DNA from: Hormiphora californensis | Lineage: Eukaryota > Ctenophora > Tentaculata > Cydippida > Pleurobrachiidae | Direction: 5' to 3' | Assembly (NCBI GenBank): GCA_020137815.1 | Contig: CM035354.1 | Span: 7,855,487 to 7,919,486, forward strand | Length of the DNA stretch: 64,000 nt | Shown: piece after piece, positions 36,508 to 48,635 of the stretch | Layout: each line of letters starts with the position of its first letter | Position numbering within the stretch: the first letter of the stretch is position 1 | Notes under the pieces: model-generated | The model's input: the letters and a program-made list of their open reading frames with translations, nothing else | Databases searched by the model: none | Told to the model about the DNA's origin: nothing | Position numbers and translations under genes: made by a program

Positions 36508-37520
36508 TAGGCCAGTCATTTTTTGTCATTTTGGGGCCGTTTGGTGAACTGAGACATAACAAAGGTTTTCCACTTGCATTGTACTCCTATGGGGTCCCAG
36601 AAACACCAGAAAAATTTTTCACTCCAACCGAGGTGAAGAAAATGCCCAAAATGGCCACGCCCTTTTTGCCTGTATTTTCAGCCTTGACCAAAAATAGCAA
36701 CTTTGCTTTGGATTGGAGTAGAAACGTAAATGAGGGCACTAAAATGTGTAGAATGAGCAGCAGAATCGATTGGTACCAAGCAGAAGTCGTTATCTCATCA
36801 GGTTCGAGAGATAATTGGATAATTAGGTATGCGCATAACCGTTTTTGAGCCATATGGCTATAGCCGCTCAGGAGCGGTTTCAGAAATTTTGCTTCACAGG
36901 AGCTTGTTCAGCATATAAAAATTGGTGGGGGTAACAAATATGAAGTTTTTATCGCATAAGGTCAATGAGTTATTCAACTTTAAAGATCGAAAAATGGGGG
37001 TAAAAAGTCGAAATTTGGTCATTTTCCTTCATTTTTACCCTCATTTTTCGATCTTTAAAGATGAATAACTCATTGACCTTATGCGATAAAAACTTCATAT
37101 TTGTTACCCCCACCAATTTTTATATGCTGAACAAGCTCCTGTGAAGCAAAATTTCTGAAACCGCTCCTGAGCGGCTATAGCCATATGGCTCAAAAACGGT
37201 TATGCGCATACCTAATTATCCAATTATCTCTCGAACCTGATGAGATAACGACTTCTGCTTGGTACCAATCGATTCTGCTGCTCATTCTACACATTTTAGT
37301 GCCCTCATTAACGTTTCTACTCCAATCCAAAGCAAAGTTGCTATTTTTGGTCAAGGCTGAAAATACAGGCAAAAAGGGCGTGGCCATTTTGGGCACTTTC
37401 TTCACCTCGGTTGGAGTGAAAAATTTTTCTGGTGTTTCTGGGACCCCATAGGAGTACAATGCAAGTGGAAAACCTTTGTTATGTCTCAGTTCACCAATTA
37501 AGCAAAAAGTGACTGGCCTA
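36508..37520. mobile_element. Palindromic, non-autonomous inverted-repeat element
   Basis: Bases 36541-37006 are the reverse complement of 37032-37497 (paired coordinates sum to 74038), with a 25-base loop at 37007-37031 and few mismatches. Beyond a less conserved patch the outermost ends match again: TAGGCCAGTCATTTTTTG at the left and the reverse complement of TAGGCCAGTCACTTTTTG at the right. The trinucleotide TAC flanks both ends, a possible 3-base target-site duplication. No transposase is encoded; the matching 88-residue frames in each arm are repeat artefacts. The structure fits a long fold-back MITE of about 1 kb. Superfamily cannot be named from the termini alone. Confidence 0.8.
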
Positions 37521-37760
37521 TACTTGAAAAATGGGATTGAATATTTTTTGAATTTCAAACAATTCTACATTTTAATTTGAGCTGAAGAAAATATAGTTAC
37601 ATTGAAACCTGTTCTTAACATTGTTCATTTCAGGCTTATCGCCATACGGTATTTTCTACATCAACTTGATGCTCATTGTCTGCTTAGTGTTCACTGCCTT
37701 TGAAAACATGTCCACTACTTCTAGCACACACTGTCACACTTCTCACACACACTTCTCACA

Positions 37761-38180
37761 CTATGCAGCTGTTGACTGTGCCCGGCCATGCATCAGAGAG
37801 GATGATGTAGTTGGTACACAGGGTGTTGACCTCCTATTACCACCTCCACTCTTGGCTCTCAGCACGATACACACAATAGATATAGCCACCAGTACCACCA
37901 CTATCATACTGATAATACCAATCAACAGGGTCACTGAAATGTTAAATTGTTAGTACTATAGTGTGATCTACCGCCAGCAGAACACGCTCAAATCACAAAT
38001 AATCATCTGTATAATCACTCCGTATTTACCATCTTGAGTGCTGCTCTGCTCACAGCAGTGACCCACATATTTATTGTCACAGAGGCACTCAGCAGTTCGG
38101 TTGTTCCAGTATCCCCCGTTACAGCACACTGTGGTACAATTGTAGCCTTGGCACCGGTGAACTATCTGAATTACTGACAT
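37761..38180 (-). CDS. Small EGF-like single-pass membrane protein, N-terminus uncertain
   Basis: Two minus-strand exons join in phase: 38030-38165 (possibly extending to an ATG at 38180) and 37761-37933. The first encodes a cysteine-rich module with EGF-like spacing (CQGYNCTTVCCNGGYWNN, then AECLCDNKYVGHCCEQ) and an N-glycosylation site (NRT). The second encodes one strong membrane segment (TLLIGIISMIVVVLVAISIV, then CIVL) and a basic cytoplasmic tail of about 35 residues ending STAA. If 38180 is the start there is no signal peptide, so a leader exon upstream is likely; the acceptor-like AATTCAG just before 38165 supports that. Family is not recognised; adhesion or receptor roles would be speculation. 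Confidence 0.62.
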
Positions 38181-38205
38181 TCCTCCCTGGGTGTGTTATT
38201 CAATT

Positions 38206-38251
38206 GATAAAACCTGAATCTATATACACTGGTATAGATTCAGGTTTTATC
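38206..38251. repeat. Perfect 19-bp hairpin with 8-base loop
   Basis: GATAAAACCTGAATCTATA (38206-38224) and its exact reverse complement (38233-38251) surround an 8-base loop. It lies just upstream of the EGF-like exon on the minus strand. It could be a tiny transposon relic or an RNA stem; no terminator-like role is expected in this kind of genome. Confidence 0.75.
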
Positions 38252-39175
38252 TTTTGAATAACAGTTACAACACTGAATCAGTAACAAATAGAAATATTAT
38301 GAACTACAAATCAAAAAAGGCAAAAGGTAGAAAGAATAGGACAAGTCAAAATGGCAGGCACCGATTCGTAAGAAGAAATTCATTATAGGGAATTATATAG
38401 GAAATGGAGAGGTGTCAATTATACTGTTTTTGCCACATTCCAATCCCTAATTAGGTTATTCATCGATACTGCCGTGACTTGTCAAAATCAGTACTGAGAA
38501 ACATCACGATAAACGGGAAGAACCAGAGTGAAGGGTGGTCTAATTGACTAACATACAAGAGCAATGTGTGGCAACAAGAGAGGGTTTGATACTGGGAGAT
38601 ATGATGAGAGAGTGAATGAGAATCCCTCAACTTCCTGGTACTATTGTCATACATCCAGTGATACAACTAACTAGCGAGACAAGAGACCTGGTCACGTTTC
38701 ACAATATACGTCATTAAATACCCAACCAATTTATTGCGTAGACCTAATTTGAGGGGGTTATTGTTTGTTTCATTGTTAGCACTCTGTTTATCCGTTATTA
38801 TCCTGCCAAGTTCTGCAGTAGACAGCTTCCTTGAAATGTGGCCAGTTTTATCTGATTTCTGAATTGATAGGAAATGTAGAGAGATATGTTCAACTGTTTA
38901 ATGCAATAATGTGTCGTATCTCAGTTGTTCAGTTGTTCAGAACTTTCTACTGTAATACTTGGTACTTGGTAGCTTTATCTCATACTTTGTCCAACATTCC
39001 TCCACCCAGTACTAAAGTCTAAAGTACTGTTTTTGTATTCTCGTATTGTATTGGTCCCGTGAGGCCCTTGTTAATCCCACGATATTCTAAGATATAATAA
39101 GAGGGGGCTGTTAATTTTCCATTTTATTATTACTATCTTATAATATCTAACCACCATACCCCCTGTATTATAGTT
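38252..39175. other. Intergenic between divergent genes
   Basis: About 920 AT-rich bases between the EGF-like gene (-) and FAM193 (+). A 68-residue minus-strand frame at 38460-38666 includes a hydrophobic patch and could hide a leader exon, but splice phase cannot be confirmed. No other feature is visible. Confidence 0.5.
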
Positions 39176-42100
39176 ATGGCCAGTGTTGATATGAAGATAC
39201 AATCAAGTTTAGATTCAGACGTAAGTTATACACACAGACATCAGTAATACGTATATCGTGCTCTTGTGCCACTGCCATTTTCTTCATTTCTCTTTCTTCC
39301 TTTCCTCTTTATTCCACTTTCTCTATCTCTCTTTCTCTCTTCTCTCTGACTCCCTCATCAGCGGTGTTGGCCCACTCCCGTCACTCACTAACTCTGACAG
39401 TAGACGGAGGGCGCGAACCCCCTTCCCTGGTTAAACAACCCCAAGTATCGCGCAGTCAGAGTTAGCCCCGCGCGCACGTCTCTAAAGACCATTTGCAGAC
39501 TGCATGCTACCGGGCACAAACTTCCGGGTTTAACGGGTTTTCCATTTCAGATTCTTGGAGAATCCAACTTGTTGGTGTCTGGCAAGTGTATGTTATGTCA
39601 AAAGGACCAGCCGAAATCAGCCAAAACAGGTAAGTTTCCTTTCTGTCTCAGCTATCCTCTCTACTCAGCTCTCTCTCTCTAATCACGCAAGCTGTGTGTA
39701 TCAGCTTGTTACCATACTCCCCCCTCTATCAACAGATGATGATTGTGACAGTCGGTTCTTCTGGGTTTGCTGCGAATGTAGACAGATCGATAACACTGAT
39801 GTGTTACTTCGGAACGATCTTAAACTGGGCAATATCTACGATATTTTGGGGAAATCTAAGGGGATACGAGCACGCTACCAATCAGAAATAGATTCTCAGG
39901 CCACGCAGGTATTACTCCTTTAGAAGTAGTCCCCCCGAATTCCTGGAATATCTCCCCCAATTCTAAGTTGAACTAAAGTGAATATCAACTCCCCCCCTCT
40001 CTCACAGTTAATGTGGGTGGAACTGCGCCACACGGTACGGTGTATCTATAGGAAGGCAGGCACAGAGTTGGCTATTGATCACATGTTAGATGTGGAGAAG
40101 ATGAAGGCCCTCGTACACAAGTAGGTGGTATTTCCATTTCGTGTAGAATCTTAGCATTTGGATATCAGTTCTCACCCATACAATAGGCGCTGGCCCTTTT
40201 TTATTTGCATAACCCCCCTTGTCTCCCAGGTTGTGTGAGCGAGGTCCCCAGCAGCTCTACCACCAACTGGAAACACAAGGCAGGGAGTACGCAGAAGAAG
40301 TAAAGTTCCACCTGTTAGAGAACCTCCTTCTCCAACCATCTATCAGAATATCACAACACGCCAGAGAGTTCGCCCAGACACTGTTGGATGAATATGAGCA
40401 GTTAATGGTTGCTACGGTTACACTACAGAGTTTCCTGGGGGAACTGGAGGAGGAATATCTTAGCAAGTTCGGGATAACGTGGATGTTGGTCAATGAACAC
40501 CTCTTTCACCAGGAGGTAACATACTTGTTAACCCCTTGGGAGGAACAAATTGTCCCTACTTTGTCAAGAGCAAATTGTGACGTTTCCCAGAAACATTCTC
40601 CCTCTATCCCCTAACTATGTTTCCAGGTATACTCGGACCCGATAATACAGAAGAGCTTGCCGGGTGTTTGCGTGCAACTAAAATATGGGGAGCTGCAGCA
40701 ACTTCAAACAACAAACCAAAACTCTAAATTCGAGAGTTACCAATCCGTCTACTATAGGTAAGGGGAAATAAGGCGTGAGACGTGAGTGTGGCGAAGGAAG
40801 ATTGCTTTCAGTTAGCTTAAAACGAATCGGAACACTTTAAAGACAACTAATTTTGTTTTGTAAAAAAGATGGTTCATAACAATCCCCTCCCAGGGTTAAA
40901 TCGTTTGAAGAACAAATGGTGAGGGTAGAGCAACAATGGATCAAAGCAGTCGTCTCCCTAGCCAGTCATGTTAACAATGAAAAGGTATTAACCTCGCATA
41001 TATATTCTCCCTACAACAAAGGCGCATATAATATCTTGATTGGCCATTTCTGTTCAAGCCCACTGTTCCCCCAATAGATAGCTGACCCCTCCCTCTTCAG
41101 ATGACTAGTGAGAAGAAGCTAGACGAGTGGGAGGAGCTTCTGTGGAAACAACACAAACAGTTCATGCAGGATGAAGAAAACTCACTGAAAAAGTAAGTTA
41201 TGTTGATGGTTGTTGGTCGAGTTTTTGATCTACCATTGCATTGTATTTTCTGTTTTCTCAGTGTTTCACATGGCCCGTCTCTCCTCAGGAAACTATTATC
41301 GGATGATATGAAGCTGCTCAATAAAGATGATGAAGGAGATGCTATACCATCCTCTCTCAAGGGGAAGTTCATGGCAACCCAGAAACTCCTCTCTCTGAAC
41401 GCCAAAAACAGGTAACCTTGGTAACACATCGTTTATTGAGGAAGGGGGATATGATTTCACTCCGCCCCCGATGATGCAGAGTTTTGATTGTTTTCACTGC
41501 CACACGGTTCTCATTTCCACTACAGTCACTGTCATTTGTTCCCATTTCCACGACAACATGACCGATATTGTTTTATCACCTCTCTTCATACCTCGGTACC
41601 TTCTGAAGCACGCTCTGTCATCTCTGGCAAGGGCCTTGGTGTGTTTGTGGGAATATGCACACTCGCTGGTGAAAAGGTGCTCTCTCACGTTGTTGTTGTT
41701 ACCTGCACTTGCACTCTGTTGTCATGGAGACAGAGATCGCAGCTTCGTCTGTATTTTCACCTCTCTATTCCACCTCACTCTGCTACTATTTACCCCTTTA
41801 CTCTCTCTTTCAGTTCCTCTGACACGGAGAACAATATGAACAAGTTGACACCCACTAAAGACAACAAGGAAGGGATGGAGGACAATATTCCTGCCTCCCT
41901 ACTGGGACATAAGAAGTTGCTCATCAAGAGGAGTATCCCTGCTCCTCCAATGTACCAGAATAGTACAGGGGGATGTGCCGCTACTACACAGCTCAAGTTC
42001 TCTACTGAAGTCAAGGTCAAAGTGGACAAACACGCTTCAGGTATTATTATTATATAGCAATTGATTGTTCTATCACAAGAGGTTCAAAGTAAATTAGAGT

Positions 42101-44290
42101 GCTGCTTTTTTAATTGCCATTTTCACTGTTTAATACCAATTTTATTATTCCCCAGGTTCGATAGAGATAAAAGCTACCAAGAACGTGGAAGATCCTAGTG
42201 TGTGCGACTGTGCAGCGTGTACCACACTGATGGAATCCATGGCAACTAGCTCAGATCCGGATGAAGAACCCCTGGATAACAACTGGGTTATAATGGACGA
42301 TATGAAGACGGATGGTTGTGATAGTAGTACACTCAAACAGTTGACGAGGGGGATGATAGGCCATCATCAGAACGGCGCCTCTCCACCAGCTCTGTGTCCT
42401 CTAAAGATTCTGATAAACCCAAGTATTGTGCGTGCTGCTACTGTGAGCTAGTGGGTCACCCTAACCACGGACAGAACCCTCACAACACGGAGATACTGAG
42501 AGAGAAGTTACGGAAAAAGTTGGAGTACAAACGGAATCCGGAGCGGCTGTGTTTGGAGCATCAAAACAACTTCAACAAACACGCCCAGTCAGAGACTGTG
42601 AAGAAGAATGGTTCGAACTAACACCGACCCCCCTGCTACACCCCTGTAATGGGGACTAGTGGGGCTAATAGTGGGACTAATGGGGGCAATAAGGACCGTC
42701 AAGAACTCCCCAGTCGGGGCGGTGGTTGGTAGTCAGCCGGTGGAGACACCAGCAGCACCCCCTCCAGCCCCCGTAGTAGACAGCAGGAGTGTGGAGGAGT
42801 TGGTGTCATTCATCGAGGGGAAGGAGAACAAGGAATCTAAGAGGAGGAAACGGAAGAGAAAGGAACAGAAATCTGATCCCAACGTGCCTGCTCCACTATC
42901 CAACAACCAGCAAACTCCCACGCAACAACACTCCTTCCTCCTCACAGAGTAGTGAAAAGGGGAAGTGCTCAAAGTCGGACCCAGCCCAAACTAAACCAAG
43001 CCCGAACACCCCCTACTCCTCCCCCTCCTCCATCCGGACCTCCTCCTTCCTTCCCTAAAGCCCGATCTGTTTGATATCGACTGGAAGATCTCCCTCAACT
43101 CTGTCTACCAGGAATGGTTGTCCAGGGTCACTGTAACTCCTTTCCAAACTATGGAGAAATACAGGGCCCTCTCTCGGGAACAGAGGAATCCAACTTCTCT
43201 TGCTGGAGACAGGGTTTCTAAATCTCTGGAGATGGTGACAAAACAAGAACAGAAGTTGAAGGATAGTGACATTGATAAGGAGCTGACGGACATGAACAAT
43301 ACAACGAACATGCCCAATGCCAGGCTAATGCCTCACTGGGATGTACTGGGGAAGGTGAGAGAGGAGAGTAAGATTGATGAAGACCAGTTGGAATCAACAC
43401 CCGAGATCCTTTCTAAGGATGCTTCAATTATTGAGTATTTCAAGATCCAGGACCTGTTCAGAGGGGAACAAGCTAAACGTCTGGTTGAGGAGAAGAGAAA
43501 GAAGGAGGCTGAGAAACCTGTGAAGGAGCAGCAACAGAAACAACAGCCTACCAAACAGACTCCTGTCAAGACAGCCAAGGTAGAAGAACCTAAAAAGCCA
43601 GTACCAATCCTTGTCCCTAGGACTGCCTTCAAGCATGACTGCCGTGCCCCAGCCAAGACTTCTACAGGTGCCACCCAGACCCAGACTCCTCCAACCCCAA
43701 TCAAGGTAGAGAAGAAGGCCAAAAAGCCGGAAGCGCCCACTGCTACCAACCCGGTCAAGAAACCCTCTCCTACTCCTCCACCTCCCAAAAAAGAGGCAGC
43801 CCAACCTGCAGCAACTACTAAACAACAACAACAACCTGCTAAACAACAGCCTGCTAAACCTGTGGCTAAACCTGCGGTAGTGAAACCTGCACCTGCACCT
43901 GTTGTTGAACCTGCTAAACCTGCCCCAGTGCTAGTTGTAAAGGATACAGTTGAGGATCTGGGTGCCAAGAAGAAGAAGTTCAAGAAGAAGAAGAAGAGGA
44001 ATGAGAGTCTAGATGACATCTTCCTACCCAAATGTGATGTCGATGTAAGTAACTAACCCATCATCATATTGCTCTTATGTGTTTCTCCCCTTGCTCCTAC
44101 TCTAACCATATTATATGATATTCCTAACCCCTCCACCCCCCGTTTTCAGGAGCTTGACTTCCTGGATGAGAATGAGAGGGAGGTTGAAGCGTTCAAGAGG
44201 TTCTGCATGGACACCCAGCCCCTCAAGACCAGACAGAAGGTCCAATTGAACTGGAAGAGTGTTGCCATGAACGTGAGGAAGCCCATGTAG
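39176..44290 (+). CDS. FAM193: FAM193 family protein, frame-disrupted in exon 11
   Basis: Twelve exons: 39176-39220, 39551-39629, 39736-39908, 40008-40120, 40230-40515, 40627-40757, 40894-40984, 41101-41192, 41289-41411, 41814-42040, 42156-44044 and 44150-44290, about 1,130 codons. Family signatures are LCERGPQQLYHQLETQGREY and SFLGELEEEYLSKFGITWML in exon 5, KPKYCACCYCELVGH in exon 11 and the C-terminus NESLDDIFLPKCDVD, LDENEREVEAFKRFCMDTQ, LNWKSVAMNV. These match FAM193A (KYCDCCYCEFFGH; NNSIDDVFLPKDIDLD; ETEREVEYFKRFCLD). Exons 1-10 are clean, but exon 11 changes frame near 42340, again between about 42615 and 42720, and twice around 42930-43060, with conserved peptide on both sides of the first two changes. 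Sequence errors are more likely than decay. Molecular function is poorly known; vertebrate and fly members are nuclear or cytoplasmic regulators. Confidence 0.87.
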
Positions 44291-44684
44291 ACCCCACCCC
44301 TGCTGAATTATGAAGAGACTGTAGAGAGAGAGAAGTGCCGCAGAGAGAGAGAGAGAGAAATGTCTAACTGTCAGTGAGATGTGACCCTGGCAAACTGTCA
44401 AAAATAAGAAGAAGAGAATCTTGGTGTGTACACTGTTTTCTACTTTTTAACGTTGATTAACTTTTATAACCGTAAACTACTGCGTGTTTGATTATTTGAC
44501 CCGGAGTGGGGTGGATCTTGGTCGGTTGTCGGTTCGAGATCAGAAAAAGGGCGCTGCGCGCGTATCGCTGGAACTGCATTTATTATTATTTATGCGCACT
44601 GTCCATCACATCAAACGTATCGCGCGTTCCAAACATGCCTTACAACAACAATCTATGAATGGGTTTTGTCATTTTGGCGGTTTA
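44291..44684. other. FAM193 3' flank
   Basis: About 390 bases between the FAM193 stop and the TA-flanked element, with a short GA run near 44345. A sequence resembling a tRNA B box (GGTTCGAGATC, 44531) lacks a cloverleaf around it. No gene is seen. Confidence 0.5.
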
Positions 44685-46101
44685 GGGTAGACCGGGGTAA
44701 TTTGGACGGTTTTGGCATTCAATTGGTATTTCAAGAGCATAATTCAAAAATTATGTTACGTTCGTAACACAGAAAATTCGTTTTCTTTGGTCTTCGTGTG
44801 GTATTTCAAGAGCCATTAATTTACTTAATCAATTAGTTAGCTACTCAATTTGTGCAACTGAACCCTTATCTTGAGCCTCAGAACAAATTTGAATCGAAAA
44901 CATAACTTTTAACTAGCTAATTAACCTTGTTAATGAAGGTAAGTCGGGATATTTTTGATCGCGAGACACGGGGCAATTTGGACTAGTGGCTTCTACACCA
45001 ATCACAATGCGCGCATTCAATCACGTGACCGCGACACACCACATTGCCCCAGCTGTAAATCTGCGATGTAAATCAGACCGAGGTTGGGGCTATTTGGACA
45101 AACTTAGATTGTAGCCACAGTTTTTGAGATATCGATTTCAAACTTTTCAGTCATCTAGTAATTTAGTATCCCGTGCTATTCCTTTTTTCAAAATTAGTTA
45201 ATTAAGTAGTAATTAGCCTAATTAACCAAAAAATTAAGTGTCCATCAGATCTATTATATCTATAGGGTGCATTTTCGAAAGCTCAGGATTAGTCTAGTTG
45301 ACTAGAAAAATATTTAATCTTATCCCAAATAGGGTTTTTGAGAAAATCGACATCAAAGATCAAAAAGCCACAAATAAAGCTACGGTTTTCAAAGGAATGA
45401 TGTTTGTGTTTTCAGGTGCTTACAAGGCCAGAAATTACTATTATGGGGATCCAGTCTAGTAAATCATGACAGTGGCCGATTCCCACTCAATGTATTAAGT
45501 TGGATTGTCGAATGCCACACCATGGATTGACTTGTTACCTTGGCAACCAGAGAATTGGTTGTAAAATACGCCTTTTTTTCTATTTTTTGGTCTATTTACT
45601 CAGTTTTAGCCATCTATATTGATTGAATAGGATAATTATGAAAGCAGGTTGTCTATGGTTACCATAGAAACGAGTATAATGGCGCCATGAGGCCAATTTG
45701 TCTTAACCAATTTGCCCCGTGGGGCAATTTGGTCTAGTCCAAATTGCCCCATGGGGTAATCTGGATTATGACCGAATTGCCCCCGATTTTTTCGTCCGAA
45801 TTGCCCCAAATTGTCCGAATTGCCCCGCTTCATTAAAATGCCAATTAGCTAATTAAATCGAAAGCTAATGTCATTTTGATGATGAAACTGGATAGAAAAG
45901 GATCATATTGTGAAATTCTGACCCTTAATTTAAATAATTATCATAATTGAGTTTACCGAAATAAAGTTTAACTTTAAAGTCGTAATTTTTCGTTATTTCA
46001 CACTAAACACCACAATTTAAAAGTCCCATATAAATCACTAGTCCACATTGCCCCGTCCTGTGACCACATTGCCCCACCGTCCAAATTACCCCGGTCTACC
46101 C
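44685..46101. mobile_element. TA-flanked inverted-repeat element with internal GGGGCAATTTGGAC repeats
   Basis: The ends are perfect 25-base inverted repeats: GGGTAGACCGGGGTAATTTG plus GACGG at the left and the reverse complement at 46077-46101. TA flanks both sides (44683-44684 and 46102-46103), as expected for Tc1/mariner-type target duplication, though several superfamilies use TA. Inside, a motif close to GGGGCAATTTGGAC recurs at least ten times on both strands, concentrated near the two ends and at 45690-45830. There is no transposase frame; at 1,417 bases it should be a non-autonomous DNA transposon. The repeated motif may be the transposase-binding site. Confidence 0.85.
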
Positions 46102-46587
46102 TACGGAGAGTCGGACTGTTAGAGCTAGAGCGGGGAGTGAGAAACTTAATAACTTTGTATGATGAGGAAATTCCAATTCATTTACTGATAAACAGTCAAC
46201 TGATCCTTGTAGGATAGTTGTTCTCAATCTGGCAGCAGACAGCATGGTCCAGTGTTCACAGGATCTTTCATAGGCACTATACGATTTAATAAACTGTTAT
46301 CATTGAGAAAGAGGGATAATTATATTGATTATCTGACAAAATGTAATAACACAGCCTCTCATTAGATACTGTCCAGCATGAGACAAATGATAAGTGATTC
46401 ATGGCAATCATTTTACAAACTCGCAACTCTCCGTCTGTCTCTCCCACAGATTCCTGACAAATGACCGATATCTCAGACACTAATGAATTAATGCACAGTA
46501 TTTACACAGTGTCCTGTACAGAATTTAACATAAACTATCAATACCTCTCTGTCTCTCTCTCCAGTCTCCACTAAAGAATGGGGACCA
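46102..46587. other. Stomatin 3' flank
   Basis: AT-rich spacer between the TA-flanked element and the stomatin stop codon. It likely contains the stomatin 3' untranslated region. No independent feature is visible. Confidence 0.5.
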
Positions 46588-48635
46588 CTACTTGTGAGAG
46601 AAGGCATTTAGCATTTCAATAGGTACAGGGAAAATAATAGTAGAGTTTCGTTCAGCTGCAATGGCTGCTAGTGTTTGGAGATATCGTAGTTGCAGGGCGG
46701 CGGGTGATTTATTGATCACATCAGCTGCTTCTTTGAGTGCTTTTGAAGCGTTCAGTTCCCCTTCAGCTGCAATTACCTGGAGAAAGGAGGGAATTGTTAG
46801 AAATACCATTTTGGGGTTTTAAAGATTGTCCTCTCAAGTTTGTAGAATTCAGAATTGTGTGAACCAGATCTAGGAAGTGTAACAATTAGGAAGTGTACCT
46901 TTGCTTTAGCATCACGATGTGCCTCTGCCTCAGCAGCCATGGCTCTCTGGAGGGTGACTGGCAGACGAACATCCTTTACCTCAACCCTCTCTACCAGTAC
47001 ACCCCAGGAGTCAGTAGCAGAGTCCAGAGTTTGCTGTAGAAGGAAGTTGTTGAGAGAAAGGGGAAGAGAGATGGGAAGAGAGAGAGAGGGGAAGAGAAAG
47101 GGGAAGAGAGAGAGAGAGATAAAGGCTACAGTGCACAGTGTTTTGGTTGGTAGAACTTGTACACGGAACGGTAACGAGATAACCGGGATGGCAGGGGTTC
47201 CAATTAATCCCTTCTTACTTAAACTTAAAAGTAAGACCAAGGCCAGTAAATACTTCATTATAAGTAATTCATTCTTTAAGAATACAGTTTACTACGATGT
47301 AACCGGAAATATACTTTAGGTAGTCACCGAAATGGCTGCATTGGCTGCAGTAGAAAAGGTGATTTTATCATCACGTAACGGTTTTGACATGTACCGTGTT
47401 ATACACTGTACTGTGTAGTTTGTACCCTGACAGCCCCATTTATCTACCTGCATGGAAGTTGATATTTCCTCTCTTTCAGCCAGGATCTCCGCTAAAGACT
47501 TGGTACCCAGCATGTTCCTATAGAAATGGGAATTTAGTAATAATTAGTGGTATCTATTTGTAATATTAATTAGTGGTATCGAGTATACTTCCTTTTCAGT
47601 TAATGACGAGGCGTAATTCTTTTTAATTTGGCCAACATTTAGTGTTGTGTAATGAAATGGGGAGAGTAGTTTAGAAGACAGTACATTTACCGAAGGGTGG
47701 TTTGGGCTAGTAGTTTTGTGGCAATTTTCACATTATCCACATTACAGACGGAGGAGACAGCGTCCTTGATTCGGAAATATACCACAGCATCAACGGTCAC
47801 TGTCACACTGTCTTTTGTTAGAATCTGTAGGAGGTTGAACAATGAATTCTTGAATTGTTGATCAGACTGTATCCGGAGGCCTCGCCAATACAACCCCTTT
47901 CTAATTCCACCCTCTTATCCAAAAACTGAACACTCTCTTTGTACCTCCTGAGGTGGAACATCAAATGAAATGGTCCTCATGTCAACAACGTGTATCTCAT
48001 CAGTACAGGGAAGGTAGGTAAATAGTCCAGGACCAGCTGCACCTCCCCTTCTTATACAACCTAGTCTGAATATAACCGCCTTCTCGTATTGCTGGACTAC
48101 CTGGGATAGAGAAAGAGAGGAAGTGAGGCAAGGGGGAGGGGTAAAGTAGTAAAAGAAGAGCAGTGAATATTAGTGGATATATAATATAATATTGGATGAT
48201 TCATTATACACAAGTGTAGCCCCACTTTAGCACTTTGCTGCTACTGAGCTACTAATACACACAGGTGATAATTTACTGCGTGTTTGCAGTGTTGGGGACC
48301 GTTATAACTTAACCGTGTGTCTGTGTGTTTGTGTGTGTCATGTGTGTTTGTGTCCCACCTTTATAATAAAGAATGGAGTTATTGGAAGGAAAACCAGACA
48401 GAGAATAATACTAAATACGATCAGAAGGGTCCCACACGGTCCCGCGTCAGGATCTGAAACATTATCACAATTATAACCCATTATTGAACTGTCTGTACCC
48501 TCATTTCCCTCGTCTGAGTAGAAAAGAGGTTCTGTACTAACTACTGGGCGAGTTTTTACCTTCCATAGTGCGAGTGTCGGGCCTGTTCCCATTTTCAACA
48601 TTTGCACCAGGCATCTCTACATGAACAGCGGTCAT
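46588..48635 (-). CDS. STOM: Stomatin (band 7 / SPFH membrane scaffold)
   Basis: Seven minus-strand exons join in phase: 48560-48635, 48359-48453, 47945-48100, 47691-47824, 47448-47517, 46899-47033 and 46588-46776, giving 284 residues (human 288). A short polar N-terminus is followed by a hydrophobic hairpin ([20 protein letters not shown], about residues 35-58). The SPFH domain reads [44 protein letters not shown] and [20 protein letters not shown] helical region follows ([34 protein letters not shown]) and the C-terminus has [29 protein letters not shown]. Stomatins form cholesterol-linked oligomers on the inner membrane face and modulate channels. All signature blocks are present in order. 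Confidence 0.96.

Noticed and set aside
36531-37558. Matching frames of 88-122 codons in the palindromic element
   Set aside because: They mirror each other because the arms are inverted copies; there are no transposase motifs.
44525-44560. tRNA gene suggested by GGTTCGAGATC
   Set aside because: No matching A box, acceptor stem or anticodon arm can be drawn around it.
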